NCBI RefSeq assembly: GCF_014282005.1
Contig: NZ_JACFTD010000001.1
Location: forward strand, 186,001 to 250,000
Direction: 5' to 3'
Length of the DNA: 64,000 nt
Source: Sporosarcina sp. BP05
Lineage (GTDB): Bacteria > Bacillota > Bacilli > Bacillales_A > Planococcaceae
Below are positions 16,574-26,230 of this stretch, piece after piece. Made by a program: the position numbers and the translations under genes. Numbering within the stretch: position 1 is the first letter of the stretch; every line of letters begins with the position of its first letter. The notes beneath the pieces are model-generated. The model was given only the letters and a program-made list of their open reading frames with translations, was not told the DNA's origin and searched no databases.

Positions 16574-18631
16574 ATGCAACGGACAGTATATGTGAAACAG
16601 AAAAAAAGACGCTCGGCGTTACGACGGCTGTTGCTGCTAACCGTCACGATGATAATGGCGACGCTGACCATCTTCCTATCGCTCAGGCTATATGCTCAAA
16701 TTACAGGCGCACCTTCTTTAAGCGTGCCAAAAGCTTCTGTCTTTCTTGATAAAGACGGCAGGCAAATTGGCGACCGATTTTCCGCGGAAAGACGGTACTG
16801 GGTTGACCTCGATGACATGTCACCGTTTCTAATCGATGCAGTCATTGCGACAGAAGACAAGAATTTTTATACCCATAACGGTTTTGATTATAGACGGATT
16901 GCAGGCGCCCTTTTAAAAGATGCGAAATCGGGGCGCAAAGTAGAAGGTGCCAGCACAATTACCATGCAATATGCGAAAAACTTGTATTTGACGTTTGAAA
17001 AGACGTGGAAACGTAAAATCACTGAAGCACTTTACGCCTATCGAATGGAAATATTTTATGAAAAAGATGTCATTTTGGAAGGTTATTTGAATACCGTTTA
17101 CTTCGGACATGGCATGTATGGTGTCGAGGCGGCAAGTAAATTTTATTTCGGAAAGTCAGCAAAAGATCTGACGTTGGAAGAGTCCGCTGTTATTACCGCC
17201 ATCGCGAAAGGGCCTTCAGTTTATTCGCCAATTGAAAATCCCGAGAAATCGAGGGAACGAACATTGCTGGTGCTGTCACTTATGGAGGCGCAAGGGTATA
17301 TTACTACTCGCCAAGAAGAGCGAGCAACGAACGAACAAATCACATTAAAAAACCGTGAATGGGCTGACTCTAAACGCGTTGCCCCCTATTTTTTGGATGA
17401 AGTGTGGCGCGAGGCTGAAAAAGTACTCGCGGCGAAAGGGCGCTATCCCGCAGAGGGCGGTTGGACAATCCGGACAACGCTTAACCCGTTACACCAACAA
17501 GCAGCCGAAGAAACAATTACAAAATGGATGCCGGACAGCGGTTTACAAGTTGGATTCATGTCGATTGAAACTGGAACGGGTGCAATCACATCGCTCGTCG
17601 GCGGCATGAATTATACCGAAAGTCCGTTCAATCGGGCGACTCAAGCAAAGCGCCAGCCTGGCTCTGCGATGAAACCGATTCTATATGCGGCGGCACTCGA
17701 AGACGGGTTCAGTCCGCTGACATTTTTATCGACCGAAAAGACCATTTTCACTTACGACGAAGGTCGCTCGACATATGAACCAAACAATGTGAACGGTAAA
17801 TTTGCCGGTCATCCTATCTCGCTTGCACAAGCACTGGCGATTTCCGATAATATTTACGCAGTAAAAACGCTTGAAGATATCGGCTATAAGAAATTCAGTA
17901 AAATGGCTAAACGTCTTGGCATCGAGGGTGAATTCCCGGAATCTCCTGCAACCGCACTCGGTACCTCGCTTGTCACGCTTTCCGACATGACGAATGCTTA
18001 TAACCGAGTTGCATCGGGCGGTATCGAAACAGTCCCGACGACAATTCTATCCATAACGGATGCAGAGGGAAAAACGGTCTATGAACATCCAAAAATGAGC
18101 AAGAAACAGGTTATCAGTGAGCAGGATGCATTTGTCCTCACCCATTTGATGACTGGTATGTTCGATCCTGTGTTCAACGACTATTCTTCTGCCACTGGAT
18201 TATCCATGCGACAAAAGCAAACGAGACCGTATGCCGCAAAATCTGGGACGACGATTTCAGATCAATACTTAATTGGCTACACCCCTTCATTAACGGCGGG
18301 AATTTGGACCGGTTATGACGTTGGAAAACAACTGACCGACATGACAGATAAAGCAGCGTCGAAAAAAATATGGATCGACTTCATGGAGACCGTCAATCGC
18401 GGCACTCCACCCGAACCATTCATCCCCCCGAAAGGAGTCAACGGTGTCATCATCGACGTTGACACTGGTGGTATCGCGATAAATGAATGCGAGAAACAGC
18501 GGCTCGTTTATGTAAAAGAGAAGGATATGCCTCAAAAGTTATGTACGGATAAAACACTGCGGGAACAGCGCTCAGTAGGCGAAACCGATGGGAAGAAGTT
18601 TGAACTGTTTCCGTTTTCATTTTTTGAGTGA
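16574..18631 (+). CDS. pbpG: Class A penicillin-binding protein, PbpG-like
   Basis: 685 aa from the chosen start. One N-terminal membrane anchor (LRRLLLLTVTMIMATLTIFLSL), then a GT51 transglycosylase domain (ATEDKNFYTHNGFD, GASTITMQYAKNLYL, EGYLNTVYFG) and a transpeptidase domain with serine in GSAMKP, SDN in ISDNIYA, and KSGT. Builds peptidoglycan outside the membrane; B. subtilis PbpG (YwhE), syntenic here, acts in sporulation. No start has a good Shine-Dalgarno; ATG 16574 (after GGGACGGGAT) is preferred to 16529. Divergent from ywiB. Confidence 0.93.
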   Translation: MQRTVYVKQKKRRSALRRLLLLTVTMIMATLTIFLSLRLYAQITGAPSLSVPKASVFLDKDGRQIGDRFSAERRYWVDLDDMSPFLIDAVIATEDKNFYTHNGFDYRRIAGALLKDAKSGRKVEGASTITMQYAKNLYLTFEKTWKRKITEALYAYRMEIFYEKDVILEGYLNTVYFGHGMYGVEAASKFYFGKSAKDLTLEESAVITAIAKGPSVYSPIENPEKSRERTLLVLSLMEAQGYITTRQEERATNEQITLKNREWADSKRVAPYFLDEVWREAEKVLAAKGRYPAEGGWTIRTTLNPLHQQAAEETITKWMPDSGLQVGFMSIETGTGAITSLVGGMNYTESPFNRATQAKRQPGSAMKPILYAAALEDGFSPLTFLSTEKTIFTYDEGRSTYEPNNVNGKFAGHPISLAQALAISDNIYAVKTLEDIGYKKFSKMAKRLGIEGEFPESPATALGTSLVTLSDMTNAYNRVASGGIETVPTTILSITDAEGKTVYEHPKMSKKQVISEQDAFVLTHLMTGMFDPVFNDYSSATGLSMRQKQTRPYAAKSGTTISDQYLIGYTPSLTAGIWTGYDVGKQLTDMTDKAASKKIWIDFMETVNRGTPPEPFIPPKGVNGVIIDVDTGGIAINECEKQRLVYVKEKDMPQKLCTDKTLREQRSVGETDGKKFELFPFSFFE

Positions 18632-18642
18632 GTTCGGTTGAG

Positions 18643-18700
18643 GTTTATCATCGGTTCGCGTGGGATATGATTGGTCAGCAGGTAGATATGATTGCTTCAC
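18643..18700. repeat. Degenerate 21-nt tandem repeat after pbpG
   Basis: Two full units and a partial one of 21 nt, sharing the core TATGATTGG. Similar 21-nt units follow the yjiH terminator (34811-34852) and, more diverged, the rsfA terminator (22766-22872). Confidence 0.5.
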
Positions 18701-18718
18701 TTCCTAAGTCATCAAAAT

Positions 18719-18767
18719 CAAAAAAGCTTTCCTCTCCCAAATTAATTCGGGGAAGGAAAGCTTTTTT
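18719..18767 (+). terminator. Terminator of pbpG
   Basis: Long stem AAAAAAGCTTTCC.../...GGAAAGCTTTTTT. The remaining 180 bp to the ywhD stop show only small hairpins and no gene. Confidence 0.75.
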
Positions 18768-18950
18768 ACCGTTCAAGGCGTCCTGCTAAACGATGTATCA
18801 CGCTTGGGTTTGTTTGATACGGTATTTATCAGGAAATGCACGATTCCGGTTGTCCTAGCTTACAATTGCAAGCTGTAATTTAAGTGTACTGCCTTTCAGG
18901 CTGACATTCAACCTCAGATTGGGAAGTATGCCGAATTTGTCGCTATTTGT

Positions 18951-19481
18951 TCACAACTCTGGCGAATCAACACTCAAATCAATATGCAGTTTTGGTTCAC
19001 TTCTATCCCACATTTCCTTATTATGAGCTGCAAGGAAGTCAGCTAAAATCTGCTTTGATTTATCATCCATATGCTCAACGATGATATTCCGTTTCATCGA
19101 TTTATCCATCCGATTCACGTGATCAGCGAGCACTTTATATCCCCGACGTTTTTCACGATTAACGACCATTTCACACGCTGTAACGCCTGCATAATAAGGT
19201 CCCTGTTCCTGAAAGTCAATTGTAACCCAGACGAGCCAGTACGGTTTTCCACCTTCTGAGTCTTCGCGATTTAGCGTAAACTTGACCCCGCGTTCTGTGT
19301 CACTTCTAGCATGCATGGCACCGATTTCAATCCGTGCAACACCTTCTTCGACATCGATAATGACCGGCGACACGTTTTCAAGTGACAACGAACCAATCCC
19401 GTATCCGCCATGACCGTCAGTCGGATCGTCCTTTATAATTGTGAAACCCAATTTCTGTTTCGGTTTATTTTCATTTGTCAT
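18951..19481 (-). CDS. ywhD: YwhD family protein
   Basis: 176 aa, matching B. subtilis YwhD in length and setting. Starts MTNENKPKQKLGFTIIKDDPTDGHGGYGIGSLSLENVSP-like; no signal peptide or membrane helix; the C-terminus is rich in charged residues. No function is established for the family. It lies divergent from a tautomerase gene with a 68-bp shared promoter region. Confidence 0.88.
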   Translation of the reverse strand: MTNENKPKQKLGFTIIKDDPTDGHGGYGIGSLSLENVSPVIIDVEEGVARIEIGAMHARSDTERGVKFTLNREDSEGGKPYWLVWVTIDFQEQGPYYAGVTACEMVVNREKRRGYKVLADHVNRMDKSMKRNIIVEHMDDKSKQILADFLAAHNKEMWDRSEPKLHIDLSVDSPEL

Positions 19482-19549
19482 TTATTCGTCCCCTCCAAAT
19501 CTGATACTATGTATACTATACCCAATATATACAGAGAGGGGGAAATCTA

Positions 19550-19735
19550 ATGCCAATCGTAACTGTGAAAATGTTGGAAGGCCGTACAGATGAACAAAAA
19601 CGTGCGCTTTGCGAAAGAGTGACAGAAGCCGTCGCTGAAACAACAGGTGCACCTGCTCAAAATGTTTCTGTCATCATTGAAGAAATGTCGAAAAGCCATT
19701 ACTCTGTCGCTGGAAAACGTCTAAGCGATCAGTAA
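19550..19735 (+). CDS. ywhB: 4-oxalocrotonate tautomerase family protein, YwhB-like
   Basis: 61 aa, complete. The catalytic N-terminal proline follows the initiator (MPIVTVKMLEGRTDEQKR), as in all 4-OT enzymes; the conserved VIIEEM segment is present. Expected to form hexamers and tautomerise 2-hydroxymuconate-like enols, but the physiological substrate in Bacillales is unknown. The ATG follows GAGAGGGGG. Confidence 0.93.
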   Translation: MPIVTVKMLEGRTDEQKRALCERVTEAVAETTGAPAQNVSVIIEEMSKSHYSVAGKRLSDQ

Positions 19736-19738
19736 GCA

Positions 19739-19786
19739 AAAGCGGAAGCGCCTTGGTCAGGAGCTCGGAGTCTAGACGTGAAATTT
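19739..19786. repeat. Truncated outer repeat copy
   Basis: AAAAGCGGAAGCGCC to GGAGTCTAGACGTG: the two family ends joined with almost no centre, as expected from internal deletion. Confidence 0.55.
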
Positions 19787-19838
19787 CCATATTAAAAATA
19801 CTCCACAATTCGAGATTTCGTAATATCCAACACATTCA

Positions 19839-19893
19839 AAAAGGCTGCCCCATTTCGGAAACTTTTCCGTTCCAATGGGACAGCCTTTTATTA
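19839..19893. terminator. Bidirectional terminator between the tautomerase and ywgA genes
   Basis: AAAAAGGCTG...CCCATT paired with AATGGGACAGCCTTTT, A and T tracts on both sides. Confidence 0.65.
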
Positions 19894-19916
19894 TTGTCGG
19901 GACGTTTCTTTATTGT

Positions 19917-20095
19917 CCAGACTCCAAGCGTCAGCCCGTCGAGTCGCTTCTGTCCTAAAGATAAAGACAAAAAGCGTCTTTATTTTAGGCCATTCAGCGC
20001 TTGTCGGGGCTTAGCGACGCTTTCCGCTTGGGCCTCCAGGATGCAGGTCATGCAGCCATTTCCGCAGGACGCGGCGAACCTAGGCTGCGTTCATT
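19917..20095. repeat. Outer repeat copy carrying one double-hairpin module
   Basis: CCAGACTCCAAGCG at the left, an AT-richer central hairpin (AAAGATAAAGAC/GTCTTTATTTT), CGACGCTTTCCGCTT at the right, followed by the module at 20032-20092. It overlaps the ywgA stop. Confidence 0.65.
20032..20092 (-). repeat. Double-hairpin module (copy 2)
   Basis: On the minus strand GCAGCC/GGCTGC outer stem, CCGC/GCGG inner stem, then ACCTGCATCCTGGAGG. The outer stem differs from copy 1 at a paired position (T/A to C/G). Confidence 0.65.
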
Positions 20096-20601
20096 TATTG
20101 AACTGCGTACGTTTGAACTTCACTGATGAAATCAAAGGCCGCCGTCATCTCTTCAGCAGTAAAGTTTAGTTTATTTTTCACGATAAGGACTTTTGCGATT
20201 TGCTCATCCTTGTCAAGATGGTCGAAGTACAGCAATGTTGAAACGAGTTCAAGAAAACGGGAACTTTTGACGTTCATGCTGTCGATACAGGTTCCTAGCA
20301 TTGCATGGGCATCATCTGCCATTTCCAGGAAACCCGCACCCGCATCTGTCACTTGGTAGCTGTATTGGACGTACGATCCTTTGTCCGTGCACTGTTCAGC
20401 CAGAAACCCCATCTCGCGCAGTTCTTCAATGCGTAGCGTTAATTCCTCCGAATAGGGTCCGTACATGTGAAGCTCATACTTTTCGACGAAAGGGAAATTC
20501 ATCTTTTTCGCGATATAAATCATTTTCTGTAATTTTTTTCTGCCCGTGACTTCATTCGCCATTGAGATGAATTGTACAATTCTAGCGTGTTCTTGCAACA
20601 A
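20095..20601 (-). CDS. ywgA: YwgA family protein
   Basis: 168 aa with TTG start. Begins MLQEHARIVQFISMANEVTGRKKLQK and contains FPFVEKYELHMYGPYSEEL, the family hallmark; predicted winged-helix-like alpha/beta protein of unknown function. It follows the HD-domain gene at 11 bp spacing, as in B. subtilis (ywgA next to ywfO), so the two are probably cotranscribed. The last codons run into the adjacent repeat. Confidence 0.88.
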   Translation of the reverse strand: MLQEHARIVQFISMANEVTGRKKLQKMIYIAKKMNFPFVEKYELHMYGPYSEELTLRIEELREMGFLAEQCTDKGSYVQYSYQVTDAGAGFLEMADDAHAMLGTCIDSMNVKSSRFLELVSTLLYFDHLDKDEQIAKVLIVKNKLNFTAEEMTAAFDFISEVQTYAVQ

Positions 20602-20612
20602 CTTATCGACAC

Positions 20613-21911
20613 CTAACCTTTCAGCATGTGTAAAATTCGTCCGTATAAAGGATTCTTTGCTTTTCCTGCTTCCAAAACATCTTCCGGAAAATAGATTTTA
20701 TGATCTGTTCGTCTTTTACCTGAAATTGCGTCTACGACATCCGATGAACGTGACAACTCGCTTAGGTCGCCATTTTTCATTTGCAAATAAATTGGTAAGC
20801 GTTCGTTTTCTTCACCTGGGCCATAAAAATCATAGGGTAAATCCGACGACGAATCCGTAACGAGGTAATAGGCCGGATCGATTCCCGCTTCCTTAAATAA
20901 CTGCTCGAGTTCACCGATTTTCCGGTATTCTGTTGCCGGATCAAATTCTGCATACTGGAACAATCTTCTATTGATAAAACGATAGCAAAGGTCCGATAAA
21001 ATCGCGTCTTCTTCCTTCATCCAAACCTGGAAATACGTCATTAATATATTTTCATCAAGGGCAATATAATCCTCAAGTACAAACGTCTTGTCGAAAAACG
21101 AATGGAAGTGGACAGGCTCTTGTTTAAAGATATAGCCACTTGCATGTAACTGTTTTGCGCGATGTAAAATTTTCGTCAAAATAACTTCAGCACTGCGGGA
21201 TACCGGGTGAAAATAGACTTGCCAATACATTTGGTAACGGCTCATTATATAATCTTCCACTGCGTGCATGCCGCTATACTTGATTACCGCCTGTTCTTCT
21301 GTCGGTCGCATGACACGCAGAATTCGTTCCATATCGAAATGACCGTATGACACCCCTGTAAAATAAGCGTCACGCTGTAAATAATCCATTCGATCAGCAT
21401 CTATTTGGCTCGAAATCAAACTGACTACGAGTTTATCCGGGTAGGTTTTCCCGATTATATCAGCCACTTTTTGTGGGAAATCGGGTGCCACGCGTCGAAG
21501 CACTGCATTCACTTCCGTGTCCCCTAGCAAAATGGCTTGCGTGAATTGTTCATGATCGAGATCGAACACTTTTTCAAAGGCGTGTGAAAACGGACCGTGT
21601 CCGAGGTCATGCAGCAATGCCGCACACATCGTCACCAGTCGTTCCTCATTGTTCCATTCAGGCCTGCCGCTGAAACCGTCGTCAATGATGCGCCTGACGA
21701 TTTCATAGACACCGAGGGAATGGTGGAATCGGCTGTGCTCCGCCCCGTGAAATACGAGGTATGTCGTGCCTAGCTGTTTGATCCGACGAAGGCGCTGAAA
21801 TTCACTTGTGCCAATAACGTCCCAAATCACTTTATCGCGCACGTGAATATAGCGATGCACAGGATCTTTGAAAACTTTTTCTTCGACCAGTTTTTCATCT
21901 TTGTATTCCAT
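20613..21911 (-). CDS. ywfO: HD-domain phosphohydrolase, YwfO-like
   Basis: 432 aa, same length as B. subtilis YwfO. The HD metal-binding motif is in LLHDLGHGPFSHAFE, with an upstream histidine in HSRFHHSLGVYE and a later SSQIDADRMDYLQRD. These features resemble SAMHD1/dGTPase-type dNTP hydrolases, so nucleotide triphosphatase activity is a reasonable expectation. The start at 21911 follows GGAGGTGC. Confidence 0.9.
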   Translation of the reverse strand: MEYKDEKLVEEKVFKDPVHRYIHVRDKVIWDVIGTSEFQRLRRIKQLGTTYLVFHGAEHSRFHHSLGVYEIVRRIIDDGFSGRPEWNNEERLVTMCAALLHDLGHGPFSHAFEKVFDLDHEQFTQAILLGDTEVNAVLRRVAPDFPQKVADIIGKTYPDKLVVSLISSQIDADRMDYLQRDAYFTGVSYGHFDMERILRVMRPTEEQAVIKYSGMHAVEDYIMSRYQMYWQVYFHPVSRSAEVILTKILHRAKQLHASGYIFKQEPVHFHSFFDKTFVLEDYIALDENILMTYFQVWMKEEDAILSDLCYRFINRRLFQYAEFDPATEYRKIGELEQLFKEAGIDPAYYLVTDSSSDLPYDFYGPGEENERLPIYLQMKNGDLSELSRSSDVVDAISGKRRTDHKIYFPEDVLEAGKAKNPLYGRILHMLKG

Positions 21912-22093
21912 CGTGCACCTCCTTCAACTCATTCCCTTTAGTATAATCGCAAAAATGGTTCGTAGGAAGATGGAAAAAGGTTCATTTGAGTGAAAAAGAG
22001 ATAGAATGCTTTTTTCATTATGAATAAAGTAACGGAATCCTGTCCACACTGACCGTAGAAAGAGACTATGAACATATGACTGGAGGCACGAAA

Positions 22094-22732
22094 ATGGTGA
22101 AAGTTAGACAGGATGCTTGGATTGAAGAAAACGATACTTTATTAGCCGACACAGTATTGCGGCATGTCCGCGAAGGTAGTACACAGCTTAGCGCTTTCGA
22201 AGAAGTTGGGGATGCACTCAACAGAACGGCAGCGGCTTGCGGGTTCAGATGGAACGCCGTTGTGAGACGTGATTATGAAAAAGAGCTATCGGACGCGAAG
22301 AAAGAACGCAAACAAGCAATACGTGTCCTTGGGAAAGATTTTAAACGACGGGGACAACAATTATATAGCCCTTCGCAAGGACAAGAGGAAGAACAAAAGA
22401 TTTCCGTTCCGTTATCGGCACTCTCTCTCGATACAGTTATCGCATTTCTTGTGCGCATGCATCACACAGGCGTGGGAGATAACGAGTCACTTCGCTGGAG
22501 GCAAACTGCTAAAATCGCGAATGAAAAGTCAGAACAGCTTCAAAGAGAAATTACAAAACTCCAGCAGGAGAATAAAACCCTGCGCGCCGATTACGAGCAA
22601 TTTGTTCAAATCATGAACCGCGCTCGCCGTCTCGTCACGCTAGATGATGAATCAGATCGCTCAGCACCGGTATTCCAGATGGAACAAAACGGCAACCTAG
22701 TTTCAAAAGAACCGCCCGTCAATCATCATTGA
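22094..22732 (+). CDS. rsfA: RsfA family transcriptional regulator
   Basis: 212 aa. N-terminal Myb/SANT-like segment ([21 protein letters not shown] ... WNAVVRRDY) and a C-terminal coiled coil ([19 protein letters not shown]). RsfA modulates sigma-F-dependent genes in the prespore of B. subtilis and lies next to ywfO there as here. The ATG at 22094 has GGAGG seven bases upstream; an earlier ATG at 22076 lacks one. Supports a spore-forming host. Confidence 0.88.
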   Translation: MVKVRQDAWIEENDTLLADTVLRHVREGSTQLSAFEEVGDALNRTAAACGFRWNAVVRRDYEKELSDAKKERKQAIRVLGKDFKRRGQQLYSPSQGQEEEQKISVPLSALSLDTVIAFLVRMHHTGVGDNESLRWRQTAKIANEKSEQLQREITKLQQENKTLRADYEQFVQIMNRARRLVTLDDESDRSAPVFQMEQNGNLVSKEPPVNHH

Positions 22733-22746
22733 TTGGCGGTTTTTTC
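22710..22746 (+). terminator. Terminator of rsfA
   Basis: AACCGCC(c)GTCAATCA paired with TTGATTGGCGGTT and a T run, overlapping the last codons. Confidence 0.8.
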
Positions 22747-22765
22747 TATGGTTTTTGCGCGAGGT

Positions 22766-22872
22766 GTTGTTTGGTTTGGCGGGATGTTGTTTTGTTTCGG
22801 CAGGATGTCGCTTACTTTCAACGGTGCGTTATTTAGTTCGGCAAAAACGTTGTCTACTCGGCAGGACGTTGC
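22766..22872. repeat. Degenerate ~21-nt tandem repeat after rsfA
   Basis: Five units of 19-21 nt of the type GTTGTTTNGTTTCGGCAGGA, diverging towards the right. No coding sense; part of the same class of post-terminator repeats as 18643 and 34811. Confidence 0.5.
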
Positions 22873-22884
22873 TTTTATCGAATC

Positions 22885-22925
22885 AAAAAACGGTTGCCCC
22901 TATTTCGAGGAGACAACCGTTTTTT
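22885..22925 (-). terminator. Terminator of lipL
   Basis: AAAAAACGGTTG ... CAACCGTTTTTT, reaching the lipL stop codon. Confidence 0.75.
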
Positions 22926-23767
22926 CATCCGCGTGCCAGCATTTTTTGATTTCGTTCGAAGACGCGGTTCAAATAAAAGGAGTACAGTTCCATTTCTTCT
23001 GGTTTCAAGCCGCCTATCTCAACATGATCCGCGAGCTCTCGCAACAAAAGTTGGATTCGAATAACGATATCACTCACCGTGAATGGCATGTCAAGCAGTT
23101 CTGACAGGGATGCCATGACTTCTGGTTTAATGGTTGGGTAAGTGAACTTCGTCTCTTCCCCTTGTAAGCCAGTTTCGTAAAAATCACGAATCAGCTTAGC
23201 ACGTTCTGCCCCACTTCCTTCGACGCAAAGATAGACTTGGACTGCGATGCCTTGACGCAATCTGCGCTGTGAAATGCCGGCGAATTTACGGCCATCAATA
23301 CTCAAATCATACGAACCTGGACAGTACGATCCCACAATTTCATAGGCTTCAATACGGTCACCTGCTTCCGGGAAAAGCATACGAACGAATGCAAGCATTA
23401 CTTCATAGCCTGCCGGAATATCGATTGACGAGTCGAGTTCAGATAGAACAATTGAGATGTTTAATACACCTTCATCAAGCACCACTGCAAGTCCGCCTGA
23501 ATTGCGAACAATCGCGTTATAACCTGCATTTTCAAGTGTCGAAACTGCTTCTGTAACATGTGGCAGCCGATGATCTTGGATACCCAGCACGACAGTTTGA
23601 TTGTGCACCCATGTTCGGACTGTTGGCACGCTCAATTGTTGGCCAACAAGATGGCAAAGCGTATCGTCTGCGGCGAATGATTCTAGTGCGGAACGGGTAC
23701 GTGTTGTCATGGATTCATCCACAAAACGCCATGCAGGAATAGTTAAAAAAGATTCATATGATATCAT
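22925..23767 (-). CDS. lipL: Octanoyl-[GcvH]:protein N-octanoyltransferase LipL
   Basis: 280 aa, BPL/LPL fold. Transfers octanoyl groups from GcvH to E2 subunits of the oxoacid dehydrogenases. Key segments: RNSGGLAVVLDEGVLNISIVL, DLSIDGRKFAGISQRRLRQG, and the expected catalytic Cys in CVEGSG. Length and neighbourhood (next to pta) match B. subtilis YwfL/LipL. 15 bp downstream of pta and probably cotranscribed. Confidence 0.93.
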   Translation of the reverse strand: MISYESFLTIPAWRFVDESMTTRTRSALESFAADDTLCHLVGQQLSVPTVRTWVHNQTVVLGIQDHRLPHVTEAVSTLENAGYNAIVRNSGGLAVVLDEGVLNISIVLSELDSSIDIPAGYEVMLAFVRMLFPEAGDRIEAYEIVGSYCPGSYDLSIDGRKFAGISQRRLRQGIAVQVYLCVEGSGAERAKLIRDFYETGLQGEETKFTYPTIKPEVMASLSELLDMPFTVSDIVIRIQLLLRELADHVEIGGLKPEEMELYSFYLNRVFERNQKMLARG

Positions 23768-23782
23768 TCAAATTTCTCCTGC

Positions 23783-24754
23783 TCATAGACTTTGCGCCGC
23801 GGTTAACAGGGCAAGCTTGTACACATCAGTAGCGGAACAACCGCGTGACAAATCATTTACGGGTGCGTTCAGTCCTTGAAGAATCGGGCCAATTGCTTCG
23901 TAGCCGCCAAGACGCTCCGCTATTTTATAACCAATATTACCGGCTTCAAGTGATGGAAAAACGAAGACGTTGGCATTGCCTTGAATGATCGATTCAGGTG
24001 CCTTTTTCGCAGCAATTTCGGGAACATAGGCTGCGTCAAATTGGAACTCGCCGTCAAGCAGCAAATCCGGTGCAAGTGATTGAGCGATTTTCACCGCGTT
24101 CGCAACTTTTTCTGTTTCTTCCGTTACGGCAGATCCTTTTGTAGAGAAACTTAGCATCGCAACACGTGGATCCACACCGAATGCCCGCGCTGTTTTGGCG
24201 CTTTCAATCGCGATTTCGGCCAATTCTTGCGCTGTTGGTGCAACTGTAATCGCACAGTCCGCAAATACAAGCCGTTCATCGCCTTTCATCATAACAAAAG
24301 CGCCGCTCGTCCTTGAAATGCCTGGTTTTGTTTTAATAATTTGAAGCGCCGGTCGTACCGTGTCTGCAGTCGAATGCGCAGCCCCGCTTACCAACCCATC
24401 CGCACGCCCTGTATAAACAAGCATTGTTCCGAAATAATTAACGTCCGTCAATTGTTCGCGTGCTTGCTCTACCGTTGCTTTGCCACCACGACGTTCCACG
24501 AACTTTTCAACTAGTTGTTCAAAATAGGTAACACTCACGGGATCAATGACATCTATTTCCGAAATATCAATTCCTGCTTCAGTTGCAACTTCTTGCACTT
24601 CGGTTTCATTACCAAGAAGAACTGGCTTCACAAGCCCTTCTTCTTGAAGGCGTGACGCCGCTTCTAAAACGCGGATATCCGTTCCTTCTGGTAGGATAAT
24701 CGTCTTTCTTTTACCGCTTAAACTTTCTTTAATTCCATTAAAGAAATCAGCCAT
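23783..24754 (-). CDS. pta: Phosphate acetyltransferase
   Basis: 323 aa, the short Pta type without the N-terminal DRTGG domain. Interconverts acetyl-CoA and acetyl phosphate. Visible: ILPEGTDIRVLEAASRL, the VSGAAHSTADTVRPALQIIKT motif and the C-terminal NDLSRGCSATDVYKLALLTA. The ATG at 24754 follows AAAGGTGGG. Divergent from hemQ. Confidence 0.96.
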   Translation of the reverse strand: MADFFNGIKESLSGKRKTIILPEGTDIRVLEAASRLQEEGLVKPVLLGNETEVQEVATEAGIDISEIDVIDPVSVTYFEQLVEKFVERRGGKATVEQAREQLTDVNYFGTMLVYTGRADGLVSGAAHSTADTVRPALQIIKTKPGISRTSGAFVMMKGDERLVFADCAITVAPTAQELAEIAIESAKTARAFGVDPRVAMLSFSTKGSAVTEETEKVANAVKIAQSLAPDLLLDGEFQFDAAYVPEIAAKKAPESIIQGNANVFVFPSLEAGNIGYKIAERLGGYEAIGPILQGLNAPVNDLSRGCSATDVYKLALLTAAQSL

Positions 24755-24930
24755 TAAATACCCACCTTTCGCATACGCTCATGCTCTAAGCATACACCAA
24801 TGAAGCAGGCGGTGAAAGCGTTTTACTTCATGTCAAATTCGTGACAATGGCGCTAGCAAAGGACGTTTTACAGCCTTCTATGCTACACTCATTTAAGAAG
24901 ATAATTCATAATGAAGGAGTTTGATTTCAT

Positions 24931-25680
24931 ATGATCGAAGCAGCAAAAACACTGGATGGTTGGTATGTTTTACACGATTTACGATCGATGGACTGGGCAT
25001 CTTGGAAATTGATTTCAAAAGAAGAACGCCAAGCAGCAGTAGAGGAATTTCTTGTTTACCTTGAAAAACTTCAAAAAACAGATGACGACAAAACCGGAGC
25101 GCATGCTTTCTATACAGTAATCGGCCAAAAAGCTGATTTCATGCTTATGACTTTGCGTCCGACAATGGATGAACTGCAGGAGCTTGAAACAGAATTCAAT
25201 AAACTCGCAATTGCCGACTTCACGATTCCAGCGTATTCATACCTGTCAGTCGTTGAACTATCGAACTACCTTGCAGGAGAATCCACTGACGATCCGTACC
25301 AGAACCCATTTGTACGGGGACGTCTGTATCCTGAACTCCAACGTAGCCAATACATCTGCTTCTACCCAATGGACAAGAAGCGCGACGGTGATGTGAACTG
25401 GTACATGCTCGATATGGATAAACGCAAAGAATTGATGCGCGCGCACGGTTTGATTGGCCGCAGCTATGCTGGTAAAGTGAAACAAATCATTTCCGGTTCT
25501 GTCGGTTTTGACGACTACGAATGGGGCGTTACACTATTCGCAGACGATGTTCTCCAGTTCAAAAAACTGATTTACGAAATGCGTTTTGACGAAGTAAGCG
25601 CACGCTACGCTGAATTCGGCTCATTCTTTGTAGGTACGATTTTAGATGGCGATAAAAAAGCAGCTTTCTTCAACATCTAA
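24931..25680 (+). CDS. hemQ: Coproheme decarboxylase HemQ
   Basis: 249 aa, chlorite-dismutase fold. Final step of the coproporphyrin-dependent heme pathway of Gram-positives: oxidative decarboxylation of coproheme to heme b. Starts [19 protein letters not shown]; the proximal heme histidine is in [14 protein letters not shown]; the C-terminal [13 protein letters not shown] block is nearly identical to B. subtilis YwfI. AAGGAG lies ahead of the ATG. Confidence 0.96.
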   Translation: MIEAAKTLDGWYVLHDLRSMDWASWKLISKEERQAAVEEFLVYLEKLQKTDDDKTGAHAFYTVIGQKADFMLMTLRPTMDELQELETEFNKLAIADFTIPAYSYLSVVELSNYLAGESTDDPYQNPFVRGRLYPELQRSQYICFYPMDKKRDGDVNWYMLDMDKRKELMRAHGLIGRSYAGKVKQIISGSVGFDDYEWGVTLFADDVLQFKKLIYEMRFDEVSARYAEFGSFFVGTILDGDKKAAFFNI

Positions 25681-25695
25681 CTAGTAAGTTATTCC

Positions 25696-25727
25696 GCCTG
25701 ACTGCAACTTTGCAGTTAGGCTTTTTT
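25696..25727 (+). terminator. Terminator of hemQ
   Basis: GCCTGACTGCAA, loop CTT, TGCAGTTAGGC, T6. Confidence 0.8.
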
Positions 25728-25786
25728 GTATTTGATGGGTATGTTTCATTCCGACCGCGCATATGATTCTCCAAGGAGGTTGGGCC

Positions 25787-26206
25787 GTGGCAGTGATCAA
25801 ATACAATGATGCTGAATTGGATCTACTTGCTCGGTTAATGCGCGCTGAAGCAGAAGGTGATGGCCAATTAGGCATGCTTTTAGTAGGTAATGTCGGTGTG
25901 AATCGTGTACGTTCGGATTGTCTCGATTTCAATGATATCCGCAGCTTACAGGATATGGTTTATCAAAAACCAGGAGGATTCGAAGCGACAACAAAGAGCT
26001 ATTTCTATCAAAGGGCTCGTGAGATGGATCGAAAACTCGCTAAACGCGTCATCAACGGTGAACGCTTCACTCCAGGCGAGCGATCATTATGGTTTTTCAT
26101 GCCTAGCGGAGAATGCCCTGCTCAGTGGTATAACCAATGGAACACAGGAAGATTCAAATCACATTGTTTCTATTCACCAACGGTTCAAGACTGCCCGAAA
26201 GTGTAA
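25787..26206 (+). CDS. cwlJ: Spore cortex-lytic cell wall hydrolase CwlJ
   Basis: 139 aa, Hydrolase_2 (SleB/CwlJ) domain only. Degrades muramic-lactam-containing cortex during germination. The catalytic Glu is expected in LMRAEAEGDGQLG; FYQRAREMDRKLAKRVINGE and GECPAQWYNQWNTGRFK are typical. GTG start at 25787 with AAGGAGG seven bases upstream, rather than the ATG at 25763. Forms an operon with gerQ 24 bp downstream, whose product holds CwlJ in the coat. Confidence 0.95.
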   Translation: MAVIKYNDAELDLLARLMRAEAEGDGQLGMLLVGNVGVNRVRSDCLDFNDIRSLQDMVYQKPGGFEATTKSYFYQRAREMDRKLAKRVINGERFTPGERSLWFFMPSGECPAQWYNQWNTGRFKSHCFYSPTVQDCPKV

Positions 26207-26230
26207 CTTAAAAGAAGAAAGGATGAAGAA

